DNA of 64,000 nt, from positions 7,006,001 to 7,070,000 of the forward strand of contig JAILWY010000001.1 of assembly GCA_022113835.1 (NCBI GenBank). The letters are read 5' to 3'. Below, one piece after another: positions 1 through 12,713 of the stretch; the first letter of the stretch is position 1, and the number at the start of each line of letters is the position of its first letter. The notes beneath the pieces are model-generated. The model was not told where the DNA came from, did no database searches, and was given only the letters and a program-made list of their open reading frames with translations. The translations under genes were made by a program, and so were the position numbers. The stretch is from Atopsyche davidsoni (taxonomy: Eukaryota > Arthropoda > Insecta > Trichoptera > Hydrobiosidae).

Positions 1-1584
1 TTTATTCTCATGAATATACCTTGTAAAAAAGCTACGTAATAAACAGCCTCTTATCTCAAACATAAAAGCCATTTTTGTATGCTTTCTTGCATTGTTTGAT
101 TAGTCTCAAGGTACTTCGTTATTATTAAATCAAAAAGTTCAAGCGAATAAACCCGATCTGTAATAAAAATGTTTGTCGGTGAGAGAGATTACTTTTACGA
201 TCCTTTTTAAGAGTTTTACCAAAGTCAGTGCAGTTCACGAAACCTGTTTATACGAGACAAACGTACAAGAAGATTGTGGTCGTTATCTCGGATATAAGGC
301 TTCAGGTAAGGCATCCGAGTCAAGAAGATTCCTAAATCATACACCAGGCACAGGCTCGACCTAAGGAGGGAGGACACGACTCCGTAGTTACCTTCGCGGC
401 ATAAAAATACGCAATTTCAATTTAAAAATTACTTACCGAGTCACGGGCGGAATACTTTTTGTTTTATTGCTTTTCGATTTCGATTTGATAACAATAAATT
501 GAAAAGTTTAACGATTTCTAATGAAATCAGTGAAATCGTTTTTTTTTTAATCAACTCATTGTAACTTATATAAAATACATAACATGTAATAATCGCATAT
601 TCAATTTAAACGGTGAGTTTTATAATATGTAATGTAAATTTTTTATCGTTAAAAATATACACATTGATACACCATTTTGGTCCTTGGATAATGGTATCTG
701 TGTGGAATCCTCTCTAGTTATACCAATCTTCAACACACCGCCTCTCTTGATGGTAGAGTAATTGATGGGGCTCTCCATAATTACTGTAATTTCATCAAAG
801 GTATCTCTTGGTTTAATTTCAAGTGGATATCGTGGCTATATTTGTACCATTCGATTATACTTTTGGTATCATATAAAAACAAATTTAGTCAGAGAACCGA
901 AACAAGCATAGTGATGTTAAAAAAACGACTAACTATACATTTTTTTAGAATAGTTTACTTTCTCAAATACAACAAGAAAGCAATTTTATTATTAGATAAA
1001 CACTAAAGTAATACTTTGAATTTGATCGTTTCTATTTTTTAAGCGTTGTGTAAATTTTGTAAAATGTACCATTCAATTTATGACGACTAATAAATATTAT
1101 TTACTTAAATTAGATGTATTGAATATTTTGTTTATAATCATGTCGCTTAATATAATTAAAACCAGATGGGTGCATTACAGTTTTGTTTTATTTATGAGCA
1201 GAATTGTATCCATGAATTTAGTTAGTGCTATTACAGTAGTCGAAGTAGATCATGGCGCACTAGGTGCGTGTCCACATAAATTCTCAGAAATATTCACACG
1301 ACAAAGTCAATGCTTTTGTGCGGCCTGAGTACTTGGCATTCTGTGTGGAAACTTGAAGAAGTGATAGGAGTGTGAAGTATTTGGTCGCGGACGTATCGAA
1401 CAAGCTCGAGATGCTCTTTGGTTGATGATAAGGACATCCGCTACACTACCTCAGACACCAGAGCCTATCAGACAATACAAAGGTCACTTAGCGCATACAG
1501 GTGTGCAACCGCATAGCCCACTACTTAGTTAAAAAGCTTATTTAACTCCTTCTTCAACTAATGCTAAAAAGGGTTTTTTACCTA

Positions 1585-1690
1585 CAAAAATGCAATAACG
1601 AAAATAGAGAAATCCACCACGACCCACAACCTGCACGCAGGATCAAGGGAGAGCCACATACCGTATTGTAAATAATCACGAAATGTAATA
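1585..1690 (-). repeat. Interspersed repeat family 2, copy 1
   Basis: This stretch shares blocks, on the minus strand, with 22090-22190 (+), 31270-31370 (+) and 56578-56760 (-). The shared blocks include the cacaacctg..gcaggatcaaggga segment and the accgtattgtaa segment. The copy lacks the block holding the ctaccacctaagccac motif seen in the others, so it looks internally deleted. The family is not recognised; a short non-autonomous transposon is likely. Confidence 0.55.
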
Positions 1691-4129
1691 GTATCTCATA
1701 ACTAACCGAATTATTGATAGCAAAATAGTATTTATTCCAGGTAATAAGGATGCTAGTGCAGTGATAAATTTCTCATGTAAGTAAAAATAAAATGTAAACT
1801 ATAATAAAAGGGGTTGTGACCCGGTTAATCAGTGAAGATCCCGAAGCCTTGAAATGCAATAGTTGAATGATTCAATTGCTATTTCCTAGTAGCTATGTCA
1901 GGTTAAGGATCCCAAGTTTCACTGGCGCACGAACCAGTCGCTGAGAAGTCACGCGGCAGCCAGTAACCAGTTTTCTGGAGCGGCGTTGGAAACCGAGAGA
2001 CGGCGGCAATCACGCCGACATGATGAACGGCTTCCGGTTTTCTACTGCAAAAAAAATATTTTGACCATTTTTGTAATAGCACCTCAATGCTTCCAACAGA
2101 TATCATTATTTAACTTACTAAGATGTTGCGAAACCGCTTTCTTTATGGAGCTGTATAATTTTAAAAGTTATTTTTATTATGTGCAAGTTTTTTCCAATGA
2201 TTTATTAACTTTGATGATAGATGGTTTGTTTTTAAGTGCAATGGATATTTTCTATAAGATTGCTAAGAAGGTACGAAGGTCGTTCACATAAACACATTTA
2301 ATTCTGGCGTTGTTAAACTAGGAGAGCGTATAGAACAATAACCAAACTGTGAGATAATACGAAGTGGAACAGGTCTTATTAAAATCTCCATTGTTTTCAC
2401 AGAATCGCACACGGCAGCTCCATCTTATTGATACTGATATGAACCGAAAATATTTTTTGTCTTGTACTGAGTGTAACGTTTTCTAATAGTTAGGTCATAA
2501 CTTTTACTTGTACTGTTCAAAGTCAATGAATAGAAATGAATTGCTTACAATTATATCCAAATGAATTGAATCAACTAAAATCAAAAACACAGTAAAGTAT
2601 ATACATATGTACTTATATTTCGATTATAAAATATTTTTTAGCAGATATTTTCATAAATGAGAAATTAATTAAAATGATATGTTAATACTTATTCTCATTT
2701 ATAGCCATTGTATAATTTTTAAAGAGTCAAGAATTATTTAAACATAACTTCAAAACAATTGTTGAGTATTACTTTGGATTCCTACAACTTATTTTAGCAT
2801 AAGCACAATAAAATCGGTGCATTCTCAATATTTGATTTAATACAAATCTCGTGTATGACGTCTTTCGAGAGTAATAACTTTGTTATAAAAATCATAATTC
2901 ATGATACGTTAGAAAATGATTTAAAATTATGTGGAATTATTCTGTTATTAATTGTACACGTGCTGCAGAGGAAACTAATCCAGTAATAAATCGAGTTATC
3001 TATAAAATAAGGATTTTATTAAAATATTAACTATTACGCCACAAATTTATATTAAATGTTTTCTTTTACGGTATTTTACTTTAATCATTTATGTAAACTA
3101 TTTTATCCTTTAGAGTCAAACTATTTTATAAAAAAAAACATTATCACTGTAAATATAAGACCACTTCGTAATGTTTACAAACGAAACCAAATGAAATTTA
3201 TTTTATTTATTGATAGTTAGTTTATTTTTCCCTTTTCAATACCATTGAAATACAACACAATACCATTCAACTGCTAGGTGTTGCGCGAACTTTGCAAGTT
3301 GTATTGAGTTGGACTTCGCTTTGTGTGCATTCCAACGCTGTTGATTAACTCTTTCGTTTACGGTGTTATACATTATACACTGACTTCTCATTAAGGTTTT
3401 CCGTTCGGCACTAGGAAGTTGTCTTTTTTGTCGATTGGCGAGATCGAGCACGTACTTGCCTGAGATTGAACATTCTGCGAATAATTTAGTTTTATCTCCG
3501 CTATTCTAAAGTTGCCATAGTTGAAAATTAACTTGACACACCGTGACGATTAGCTTCCAGCGGTTTGTTAAAACTCATTCAGCCGGTTAGTTCACCTTAC
3601 GAAAAAGGTAAACCTATTTCTCTGTTGAAAAAAATATTACCAATATTACATTAAGAGAATCATAAGGTCAAAACTATCAATTTGTTTATTTTTTTAGAGA
3701 AAAGTGTGAGTATAAATATGGCCCAATAAAAGCCTAAATATTTATACACCCTTAATCCAAGAAATTTCACGAAGTACCAATTTTTGACATAAAACTGACA
3801 CAACAGTTCGTCTACTGACTGTTTTTGTTGCGTACCAATATGTGAAATTTCTAAAAGTTATATGTCATAAACTTATTTTATGGTAAAATAATAATTGCAT
3901 CAATGGTTTTAGTTTATTATAAATCAACTCTTAAATCTTTGTTTACTGAAAATAAATACAAACTATTGCACTGCCAAATAATCCTTTTATTTAATAAATC
4001 TCTAATTTAAGGCAGTGGAAATTAATTTGCATTTTAATTTCAAATTATTTGCTGTAGTACATTTTACAAGGATTTGACATTGAAGTTAGTTCAGTAATCA
4101 TCTGTTTATACGTAACAACTTAATAGTTC

Positions 4130-4435
4130 TAAAAAAGGCTGACTCATTCCCGGATATCTCAGTTGTTTCTACGACTACAGTGACCTGATCAATTAGAAGT
4201 TCAATCGCAATCAGTAGTTATTCACCAGGCTGTAAAAAAAATATTCGGGATGGGATCATAGATATCTCAGTTTTTGTAGTCTCAATGAATTGACCAACAA
4301 GAAGTTCAATTACAATGTACTCAGATTTTTAAAAAAGCCCGGTTCTCGATCTTAAATATCTCCGTTTTTGCAGCCAAAAATGACTTATCCATCGAGAGGT
4401 TCAATGCCAATACGTAGTTGCTCAACCCTGACCGT
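4130..4435. repeat. Degenerate tandem repeat, about 100 bp x 3
   Basis: Three consecutive units begin near 4130, 4230 and 4331. Each carries the same ordered blocks: an A-rich start, a ggatatctcagtt-like block (aaatatctccgtt in unit 3), a tgacc or tgact block, an agaagttcaat-like block (gagaggttcaat in unit 3), and a short variable end. The units differ from each other substantially, so the array is old. No coding potential was seen. Confidence 0.6.
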
Positions 4436-6479
4436 ATGTGCTTAGGATTGAGATATAACCTAAATTTGAAGATCTCGCGTTGAGTCTTTATAATGCTTTC
4501 GTAAGTTATTTTGCTATTTTTAACAATCTATGGAGATATCGATTAAGGGGAAAATTTGTATGATTTGGTGGATAAATGGATCTGTTTGACCGCAGAATTG
4601 ATTTTCTCAATGCCGCAATACTGTAAGTAATTACAATCTTTGAACCGTTTTCCACACAAAAATAAACAAAACTTGCCGGAGTGCCTTGTTAAGGAACCAT
4701 AATTTTACCACTTGTGATTTGCTACTGTATAATAATCCATTACTACTGTAAGTGCTTATTGTATTATTCCATTTGTGATATTTACTTTGGTTCTCCGATT
4801 TAACTACTCGTAAATATTGTATAAAAAATCTGTCATGGTCAGATCTTAAAATCAGATCATTTATTCATTAAACCTTGAAAATAGGAATTTCAAAAGTACT
4901 CGCCGGAAATGTCTGAAAATGAATCTCATAATATAAAACAGTACGCTAATGCAAAATGACCGTGAAAATAAACGAATACAGTTTTATGTTAAATATTTAT
5001 TAATGATACATTGTAATTGATTATAAGTATTTTTAAAAGTTGTTAGTCTGCCATACAGGCAGTGTTTACAAATGTGCAAAAAAATGCTAATGCTTAGGTA
5101 TATTAATCAAAATAAATTACCAATTGTTGTTTGTTTAATACCATATGGCTAATTGATTTTAAAAATGATAAATGAAATCTGCTATTGCATTTCGGCTATA
5201 ATTGTAATTATCTATTGTGTGGGAGAAACCGCTGTGAATGTTTACTCTTTCTAAGCAATTTACACTAACTTAGGCTCGGTTGAAAACTTTATTACAATTT
5301 AATGGTATTTTGCAATGTTACCCAATGCCAAAATGCACCAGGATGCAATACTAAATCTGAGAAACGGTTGATGCCGTTGTGAAGTAAATAATGTAGTCCG
5401 TCATTAGTTGTGCAAACTGTTGTTTGTTCGTGGTGTGAATTGATTTTGTCGCGAATCTGACATTCTACTGTCGTATGCGCATCATTCTCCGAGCACCGTT
5501 CAAACGAACCGTGAGATTCCTCAAGAGAATTTAAAGCAGGTGCTAATGCGCTGGGTCATGCAATAGGGTTTGAGTGCAATGCTTCATACCACAGGTGTAC
5601 TTTAATTTAAAATTATAGCATTTTTTCACATAAGTTGGTGTCAATAGGTACTCGTAAATGTTCAAAAAGCTTGTACGTAGTTTTATAAATATTTAAATTT
5701 GCTTAGCAAAGTAGGTAGCATTAAATTTATTTTCAGCATATGTCTATTCAAAGTTAGTGCCGAAAAAAATGACCGTAAATAGAATTTATGTTTTTTTGTT
5801 GCTATTGCAATGAGTGAGTATACTTTAGTAGATTTCTTATTCTCGTTGAAATGTTACATGATGTGTAAGGTGCTGTTAAATTTTATTGATAAATCTCACA
5901 TACTATCGAAGAGCTCTTGGCGTCCCATTTTCTATTTGCAGACAAAATATCAGAGGCTGTTAACACAATTACTCGGACAAACGGCATACTTCTCGAGAAG
6001 TGGAAAAATGCGATGTCACAGTGCGTGTAGGAAGCAAGTGCGCGACCTACAGACCGCACATAAATCATTCTCAGGATTTCTCTTCTCGGACAGGTCAAGA
6101 ATGCTCGGCGGAGCTCCCAGGGGCCTCACCTGTTCGGAGGAAGCCTCTAAGTAGGCGATAAAACGTCGCTTTCGTGTCGTGGATAATCAACCAATCAACC
6201 AGGATACTGATACCCATTAACATGTCAATTATTAAACGCATGGAATTTTGATCTATCGCACTTCAGCCGCGCAGAAGCCCCGTGCCAAATTGAAATATTT
6301 TCTTGCGACACTCTTTTGATTGAGATCTTTTAAAGATTAACGAGGCGCTTTTTCTTGTAAAGATTCGTTTCGCCAGAGCATGACTCGCGACCAACTGGAA
6401 AATATCCACAGCTCAATCCAAAACAGAGAAGAAGTTTTATTTTATTTTGATTACCGGAAATTGACGTAAGCTATAGCGG

Positions 6480-6870
6480 TGATGTGTGGGTCGGCGTGGA
6501 CACAGCCTCGCTGGGTAAGTAACCGGCCCCGTTACATCGAATTGGGATTTATCTGCGGATTTATCCCTCCCTTGCAGACCGCGGAGTGGAGGAGCAGCGC
6601 TGACGAATGCGCCCGGCCTGGACGGAGCTTCTCTTCTCGCAGGCCCGGTCGGGTGACCTCAATTTCTTTAATTCTTGACATATTTGGCTGACTCCGCGTA
6701 CACATTCTGCACATTCTCCGATGGCCGCGGATTGTTCTGCTGTTTATTTACAATTAAAAAATACGCGGCTGTTAAAAACCGGTTCGGCCGCGACCCGCGA
6801 CCGCCATCGGCGAAGAATGTAACGTATCGGACGCTCATTGTCTCAGCGCTCCGGTGAAACTTAATAAACG
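6480..6870. other. GC-rich island of unknown function
   Basis: This stretch of nearly 400 bp is much richer in G, C and CpG than the surrounding AT-rich sequence. Reading frames cross it on both strands but overlap each other without a family match. That is what base composition alone would give. It could be a conserved regulatory element, a 5' untranslated exon of a gene outside the window, or a repeat remnant. The sequence alone does not decide. Confidence 0.35.
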
Positions 6871-9800
6871 GGCGTAGCATTACTCTTTATTACACGGAAC
6901 AAATTAAATATATCGAATGATGGGTCCAAAAAAATTTTGACAACCTTATTGAAAAGCTTTCACCTCGTATAAGTAATTACTTGCGGTTTCTAACGACTGC
7001 GACGCAGATGTTATATTGCATTTCTTCAGGGAATAATGTTTGGGAGCGTGTAACGGATCGAGCGCCTCTCGATACAGATGTACAATAAATGGCTTTGCTT
7101 AAAAGTTATGCCGCGTTATAGTCTCAGTGCCCCAAAAACGTGGCACGTGACGAGCTTGGCGATGGTCAATCTCGCCAGCAAAGCGAAGCTACAGGTTGTT
7201 TGTTAAAACGATTATTTTTAAAACGACACGACAGACTTCCTATAGTTTGTTTTCCTTTTAATTAAAAAAAATATATACTCAACAATCATGTTACATATTT
7301 ATATACAAGTATAATTATTTGTTATTAGATAATACGTAAAGGTAAATTTTAATTGAATTTTGACGAAAGTAAAATAGCAAAAAAAGTCTATAGCAGGTAG
7401 TTAAGTACGAATATGTTATAATTTATTATTTTTTGTCTAATTAGAAACTTTCTTACTAGTCATACCGATATTAAATTGTGTTAAAATATTGCGGTTTTAA
7501 TTATGTCAAATCTAGGGGGTAATTTGGGAGAAATCAGTCGAACCTCTCGCCGTGGAAGTCCCGAGCCGCGGCGCTAATGACACATTTCCAGGTCGCCACA
7601 CAAATTGATCCAACTTGAGGATCGTTTTTTTTTTCTGGGCACTTACACGGCCGGGCGGTATTTTTTGTTACCTTTTTGTGGTCAAGATTTATTTATAACA
7701 TCGCCTCTTTTCTTCGCTGCAATGAAATTTCGATTCGATTTGCTCGTAATTCCGAGGAAAAGATTTTATCCGGCCGCACAAGAGGCACCGATTGTCGAAA
7801 TAAATCTTGCGTTTCGTAATCCATCGCAAGAATCATAAAGTTGCCTGCGTTGAAGGTAACAATTTGTTTAATTTCACAATAACTCACTTTATTTGAGCAT
7901 TTGAATTTACATTGAACAAAAAAACTTTGGTTTCGTGCAGGTACTTACTTTGGAATGTTGTTAAGACCACATTTACGCAGCAGAAAAAAAAATATATATT
8001 AAAAATGTGTAGTGCATTGAGTCTGTCATACAAAACGTAATATTCAATATTACCGATAGATAATAAATATTTTTCAACAAAGAAAATACTTCCTGGTGTT
8101 TTTTTTGTTTTTGTGATGACAGTATAGTCCCAATGTTGGTAGTATTTATTTTCCAACAAGTCAACTGCAGCACGTTAAGATACGAAAAAAAAAATGGTGT
8201 AAAAAACAAACTGCAACATTACGTGCTTGCCGTAGCTTCTTACATCGTCATTCTTCTGCGTGTCATTAGAAGATAATAACTCGTCGTTTACAGCGGGAAG
8301 TTTGGCAAAAAAATCTTGCGAGAGACGGGCTCTTTGTAAATTCACAGATGCATAATTACAAATAAGAAGATCATTTATTTAACATTATCTTGTACAGGTA
8401 GATAATTACAGAGAATTTAATACCAGTAATAATATTAAAATCTTAAGATAATATATTATCTAAACGTAGCAAAATAATTGACGCGAAGTTCAATAAATCT
8501 GCCATTGCCCAAAACATGACACCATGACTCACAAAAAACTAGAGTAACGGACGAAATGACGCCGGTCTAATAAAGCAGCTTGGATCCGCTTACGATAATT
8601 ACACTAATAAGCCAGATATATAACGATGGTTGTAATAAAAAAAATATAATACTGTTAAAACTATAACATATATTTATAAGACAAAACACAAAAACACGCA
8701 AAACTCTGAGTACGAAAAGTTTTTGTTCCAGGCGTACGACTTTATAAAATTACCGATAAACACACGCAGTGAAATCTAAATGACGTTCATACTCATAAAG
8801 TTCATGATTTTATTCTAATTATTATTGAATAATTAGTTCGTGGGAAAATACTTCCAAGGAAGTTGCTCGTAATATACTTGGATATGGCCATAAACTGCTC
8901 ATAAGTTCGACAAGTGGTTAGCCTTGGAGTAAGGTTTGGTCACTCGCAGCAAGAAGAGCCAGCGTCGCAGCTTCATGATCTTTGCTTCTCATGGTCTTAC
9001 TTTACTTAGACAGCATTGAAAAGCACATTCTTTGAATGATAAAACAGAAAATACCATCGTGTTGCTCAATATTTCCGTAAAGTTCGCTGGAAGTATTGCA
9101 TTTCGTAACGCTATTATTATGTATCTATTTGATTTTTTCACCAAAATTCCCGCTCGTCTAAAAACAAAACAGACTGCAGCGAGTCGTCATTTGAGAATCG
9201 AGTTTTTCTTACTTCACTTAACGTTTATATAATGATGCGCTCAGATTTGCTTTGATGGTCTACCCGATTTCAAAGCACAAAATCGTCAAGCGTTGATAAT
9301 TGAACATCTTTTCAGTGCCTATTATCACCGAAACAAGCTAGAAATACGACATATTTTATTCATACAATGAATCCGACTATGAATATTTGCTATATTCATG
9401 TAAAGTTATGCACAGTGGTACTGTAATAATTGCAGCAACCAATCACGACGGGAAGTACCAAAGACACGGTTAGGAAGCAGGGACGGCTTTTGGATACACT
9501 ATCCATTAAAGTTTTATGTATCGGAAATCGGCAATCGTTGAATGTATCTTAATTATTATGTTTGTTTTTAAAGTAGTTTTTTAGTAAAATATATATATTG
9601 CTCTTACTGGTAGTTTTATCCAATGAAACTAATTGTATTGTTGCATATCCTAATAGTTCATATGAAAAAATGGACATGATGAGATTATCAAAAAGCTTGA
9701 GGAGATGAACGCGCTTAGTTGCACGAGTGACGGACCGTGGGTCGTTGGACTTAGCTCAAGGCTGAAGATTTGAAACAAATTATAGGATACCCTAAGATAC

Positions 9801-11846
9801 GACACAATGTACAGCTTACATATATACATAGCAGATAAATATTAATAAAGTTATTAAAACAGTAGACTGCAATCAATGTTTTATGTATATGTAATGTCAG
9901 CACCTACCTTAATATCGTATTTTGTCTTTTGTATCATACTCAGGAATTTTATATGGATTAGCTTGAAATTACAGTAAAAATTGTATTTTGTACGTTTTGA
10001 TCAGTGTAAATTTGGGACGGTCGACGTAAATCAAGCCCTTTCAGCTTATCCGCCACTGCGAGGAATGCAGACTGTAAGTTATTGCGCCAGAGGATTGGCT
10101 CAGCTTCCTTAGAAATATGAGTTAGCGGGCTGATAATTAAAGCGGCTTTTGAAATGCTGAGATTCTGTGAAGTGCTCGAGGAAGGATCTTCTTCCGGGAT
10201 CAGTGCCCTGCGATCTCCAACGATTTGTCGCAATTACATCGCCCGGGAACTGCAGCCTCACCTCAGCCGGCGGGGCCGGCGGGCGACTCGTTGCTTGCAA
10301 CAAAAAATAACATCACGAATAAATTAATGCAGACCATGAATTCCTTATAGCGCGGAAAACGCGGTGACTGAGCGTTCAACCTAAGTTTTATTTAAACCCA
10401 AACCCTCTAAAAATTTTACTCTAAAAATATCTTATTTTGCCAAAAAACTTTAACCAATTTTTTACGCCCACAAATCCCCTCAAACGTAGTTTTTACGATT
10501 TTATTATGTTATTAATTCAAAGCATCATATTTTCTAGTAGATCGACAAGATAACACTTGACAATTCTTTGTATTGCTAAATATCCATTGCATTGTCTCGG
10601 TTCTCCTTATATCGTAGATTTCGCGTTGTCTCTACTGATTAATCGTGTATATTTAAATTGAAATCTTATCTCTGGCTATTTGTAGGATCATAACGAGTTT
10701 TACTAACTACTGGGTACAAATCTACAAATATGTAACAATTAGGTACGCTTGCAAGTGTTCATATTTCAACAAGTAGACGCGACCTTGGTTGGGATCGTAA
10801 TCTCTGCTAAGACAAAAAACGAGACAAGAAATAATTATCAGATCTTTTGAGGATAACAACAGGTAAGTAGGCATTTAATATTTGATCCGGTCGAATCGAT
10901 CTTTTTGCTATTTATTATCGTATCGTGGGAATATAAGCAGAGAGGCCCGTATGTTATTAAAAAAAAAATGAGTCTTTAATGAACTTTATAGTGAAGACGA
11001 TTTTAGCTGGTTTTTATAGTGATGCTGCGTTGAACTCTCTATACAAAAAATTGATTACATATTGTATGTTGTAGTTATTCGTTAGAACTTGATATTGTTA
11101 ACTGGAATGAAAGTAAAAATTATACCTTCTGCTTAATTGTTCATTGAATTTATAATAAAAAACCAATGAAAAATCAATAAATCAAATTTACATTTAAATC
11201 CAAAACAATATACATTTTAAGTCATATCTCTTTAATAGTGTCGATAAATGTGGGAAAATTTTGCAAAGAGGAATTATGTTAGTAGCAAGATGTTCATATT
11301 TTGACTTATTGCTTTTATAAATCATTCCTATTATATTTGCGTTCTTTTAACCACGGACGCCTTGTACTTATTGAAATTACCTATTGTTATAGCCATAAAC
11401 TAACCCATTTCCATTAAAATTTATATGAGAATATTTTTAATTAATCTAAAAAATATATATTCAATTTGACCTAAAGATTTATAAAGCACTTTGGTAACAA
11501 CAGCTGAAATTTCACAAGAGTTTTACAGTAATTGCCTTAGAGTTTTATTAAGAAATTATTTTTTCTGAAAAGATACTAAATGATAAATCATCATTCGCAA
11601 TGCTCTAATAACTCTGAGTTGGGACTTTGTTCCCTCAAAAAGGTTTGACGGAGTCTACTATCGACGCAACCGTTTTTCTGTGGTCGTACGTTTCTTCAAT
11701 TACATTATCAAGCCATAATATCTTCAGCCTCTTCGTGTGCTTATGCCCAGAGGGTTGCTTTACATATTATCTGTACTGATCTGTTTTCAACCGGATCAGC
11801 CCAATTCGATTCGCTGAAATTATATTGTACTATAATTTAAAATCTC

Positions 11847-12136
11847 CTTCTTCGGGTGCCTCTTAGGGAAAATAGTGTAGTGGGTCTTCACCGCAATTTT
11901 ATATTGGAAGGAAAAGTCTCCGTATTGCAATATTACCCAATCCCTTCCTTACAAAGCTCTGGTGTTTAGATCTGATACTCCTTCTGCAACAGGCTGGAGA
12001 AACAATAGGTACTTCCTGACCACATTCCTCTACAATCATCCAGTCCACCACTCCATCACCGATCCTTTACATACGCTCAGGGTACAGAATGGCAGCCGTG
12101 CACAAGCAACATAATGGGGACAGCAGAGGGGATTTG
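11847..12136 (+). repeat. Interspersed repeat family 1, copy A
   Basis: Copy A shares a long ordered series of blocks with 12765-13145 and 25665-26026. These include cttcgggtgcctct, tagtgtagtgggt, the 20-mer caaagctctggtgtttagat, a tacttcc segment, an acgctcagggtacagaatgg segment and an ending near ataatgggga. It lacks the ctcagaggaggttggcg segment of the other copies. It ends about 250 bp before the first harmonin coding exon. There is no coding potential, and it is probably a SINE or other non-autonomous element. Confidence 0.7.
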
Positions 12137-12389
12137 AAATGAATCATTTTAAGTAATTATAAATTATTTAACAGTAACATAAAAAGAAGCTTGAATCGCA
12201 TCGAAAATTAATATAATAAACTTTTGTAGTGTATAGTTGCAGTACGAAAGTAATACAATACGTCGTCTTGTCGGTCGGTTGGCGGTTGTGTTGGAACGTC
12301 TCTAGGAATCATTAATTATTTACTGCATAATTACGTTATGGTACTCAATTATAGTGATGAGTAATGACTTTAATTATTTTCATTTTTAG

Positions 12390-12713
12390 ATGACCAGACA
12401 GCATTAGAGTCGCAGCATGTCGGGCGGTGCCGAGCGCGCGCGGTACAGCGCGTCCACAGGCTCCAGCACGTCGCGCAGCACAGTGGACACGGCGGGCACG
12501 GCGGGCACGGCGGGCACGGGCACGGGCACGGGCACCCTGGGAGGCTCGAGCGCGCAGAGTGTGCGGCGGGTGCGGCTGGCTCGCCCGCCCTCGCGGCCCT
12601 GCGGCCAGCGCGCCGCCCTGGGCTTCAGCGTGCGCGGCGGCCGCGAGCACGGCACGGGCTTCTTCGTGTCCAGGGTGGACCCGGAGTCCGAAGCCGACCT
12701 GCAGGGACTGAGG
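12390..12713 (+). CDS. USH1C: Harmonin exon with start codon and first half of PDZ1
   Basis: The exon starts after the acceptor catttttag and ends at the donor AGG|GTACGT in phase 0. The ATG at 12417 follows an in-frame TAG (12405-12407), so no upstream exon can add residues in this frame. The 99 residues open with a low-complexity Ala-Gly-Thr run (about 26-40), then RRVRL and the PDZ1 loop. The exon is extremely GC-rich compared with the later exons, which makes overlapping open frames on both strands. Those are shadows. Confidence 0.88.

Larger units (their letters stand above)
1..11846. other. Intergenic or upstream region without a recognised gene
   Basis: No open reading frame here has codon texture, splice sites and family resemblance together. 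The region is AT-rich with GC-richer islands near 6480-6870, 7130-7200 and 10190-10300. It also holds a degenerate tandem repeat (4130-4435) and one copy of an interspersed repeat (about 1585-1690). Untranslated first exons and the promoter of the harmonin gene that starts at 12417 could lie here, because the first coding exon is preceded by a splice acceptor. I could not identify them. Confidence 0.6.

Noticed and set aside
3236..3451. 71-residue minus-strand frame MLDLANRQKRQ
   Set aside because: No domain and no neighbouring exon. It is in a mildly GC-richer patch and could be noncoding conserved DNA.
12345..12711. Alanine/arginine-rich frames overlapping harmonin exon 1
   Set aside because: Shadow frames of a very GC-rich true exon. 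The harmonin frame alone carries the PDZ motifs and joins exon 2 in phase.
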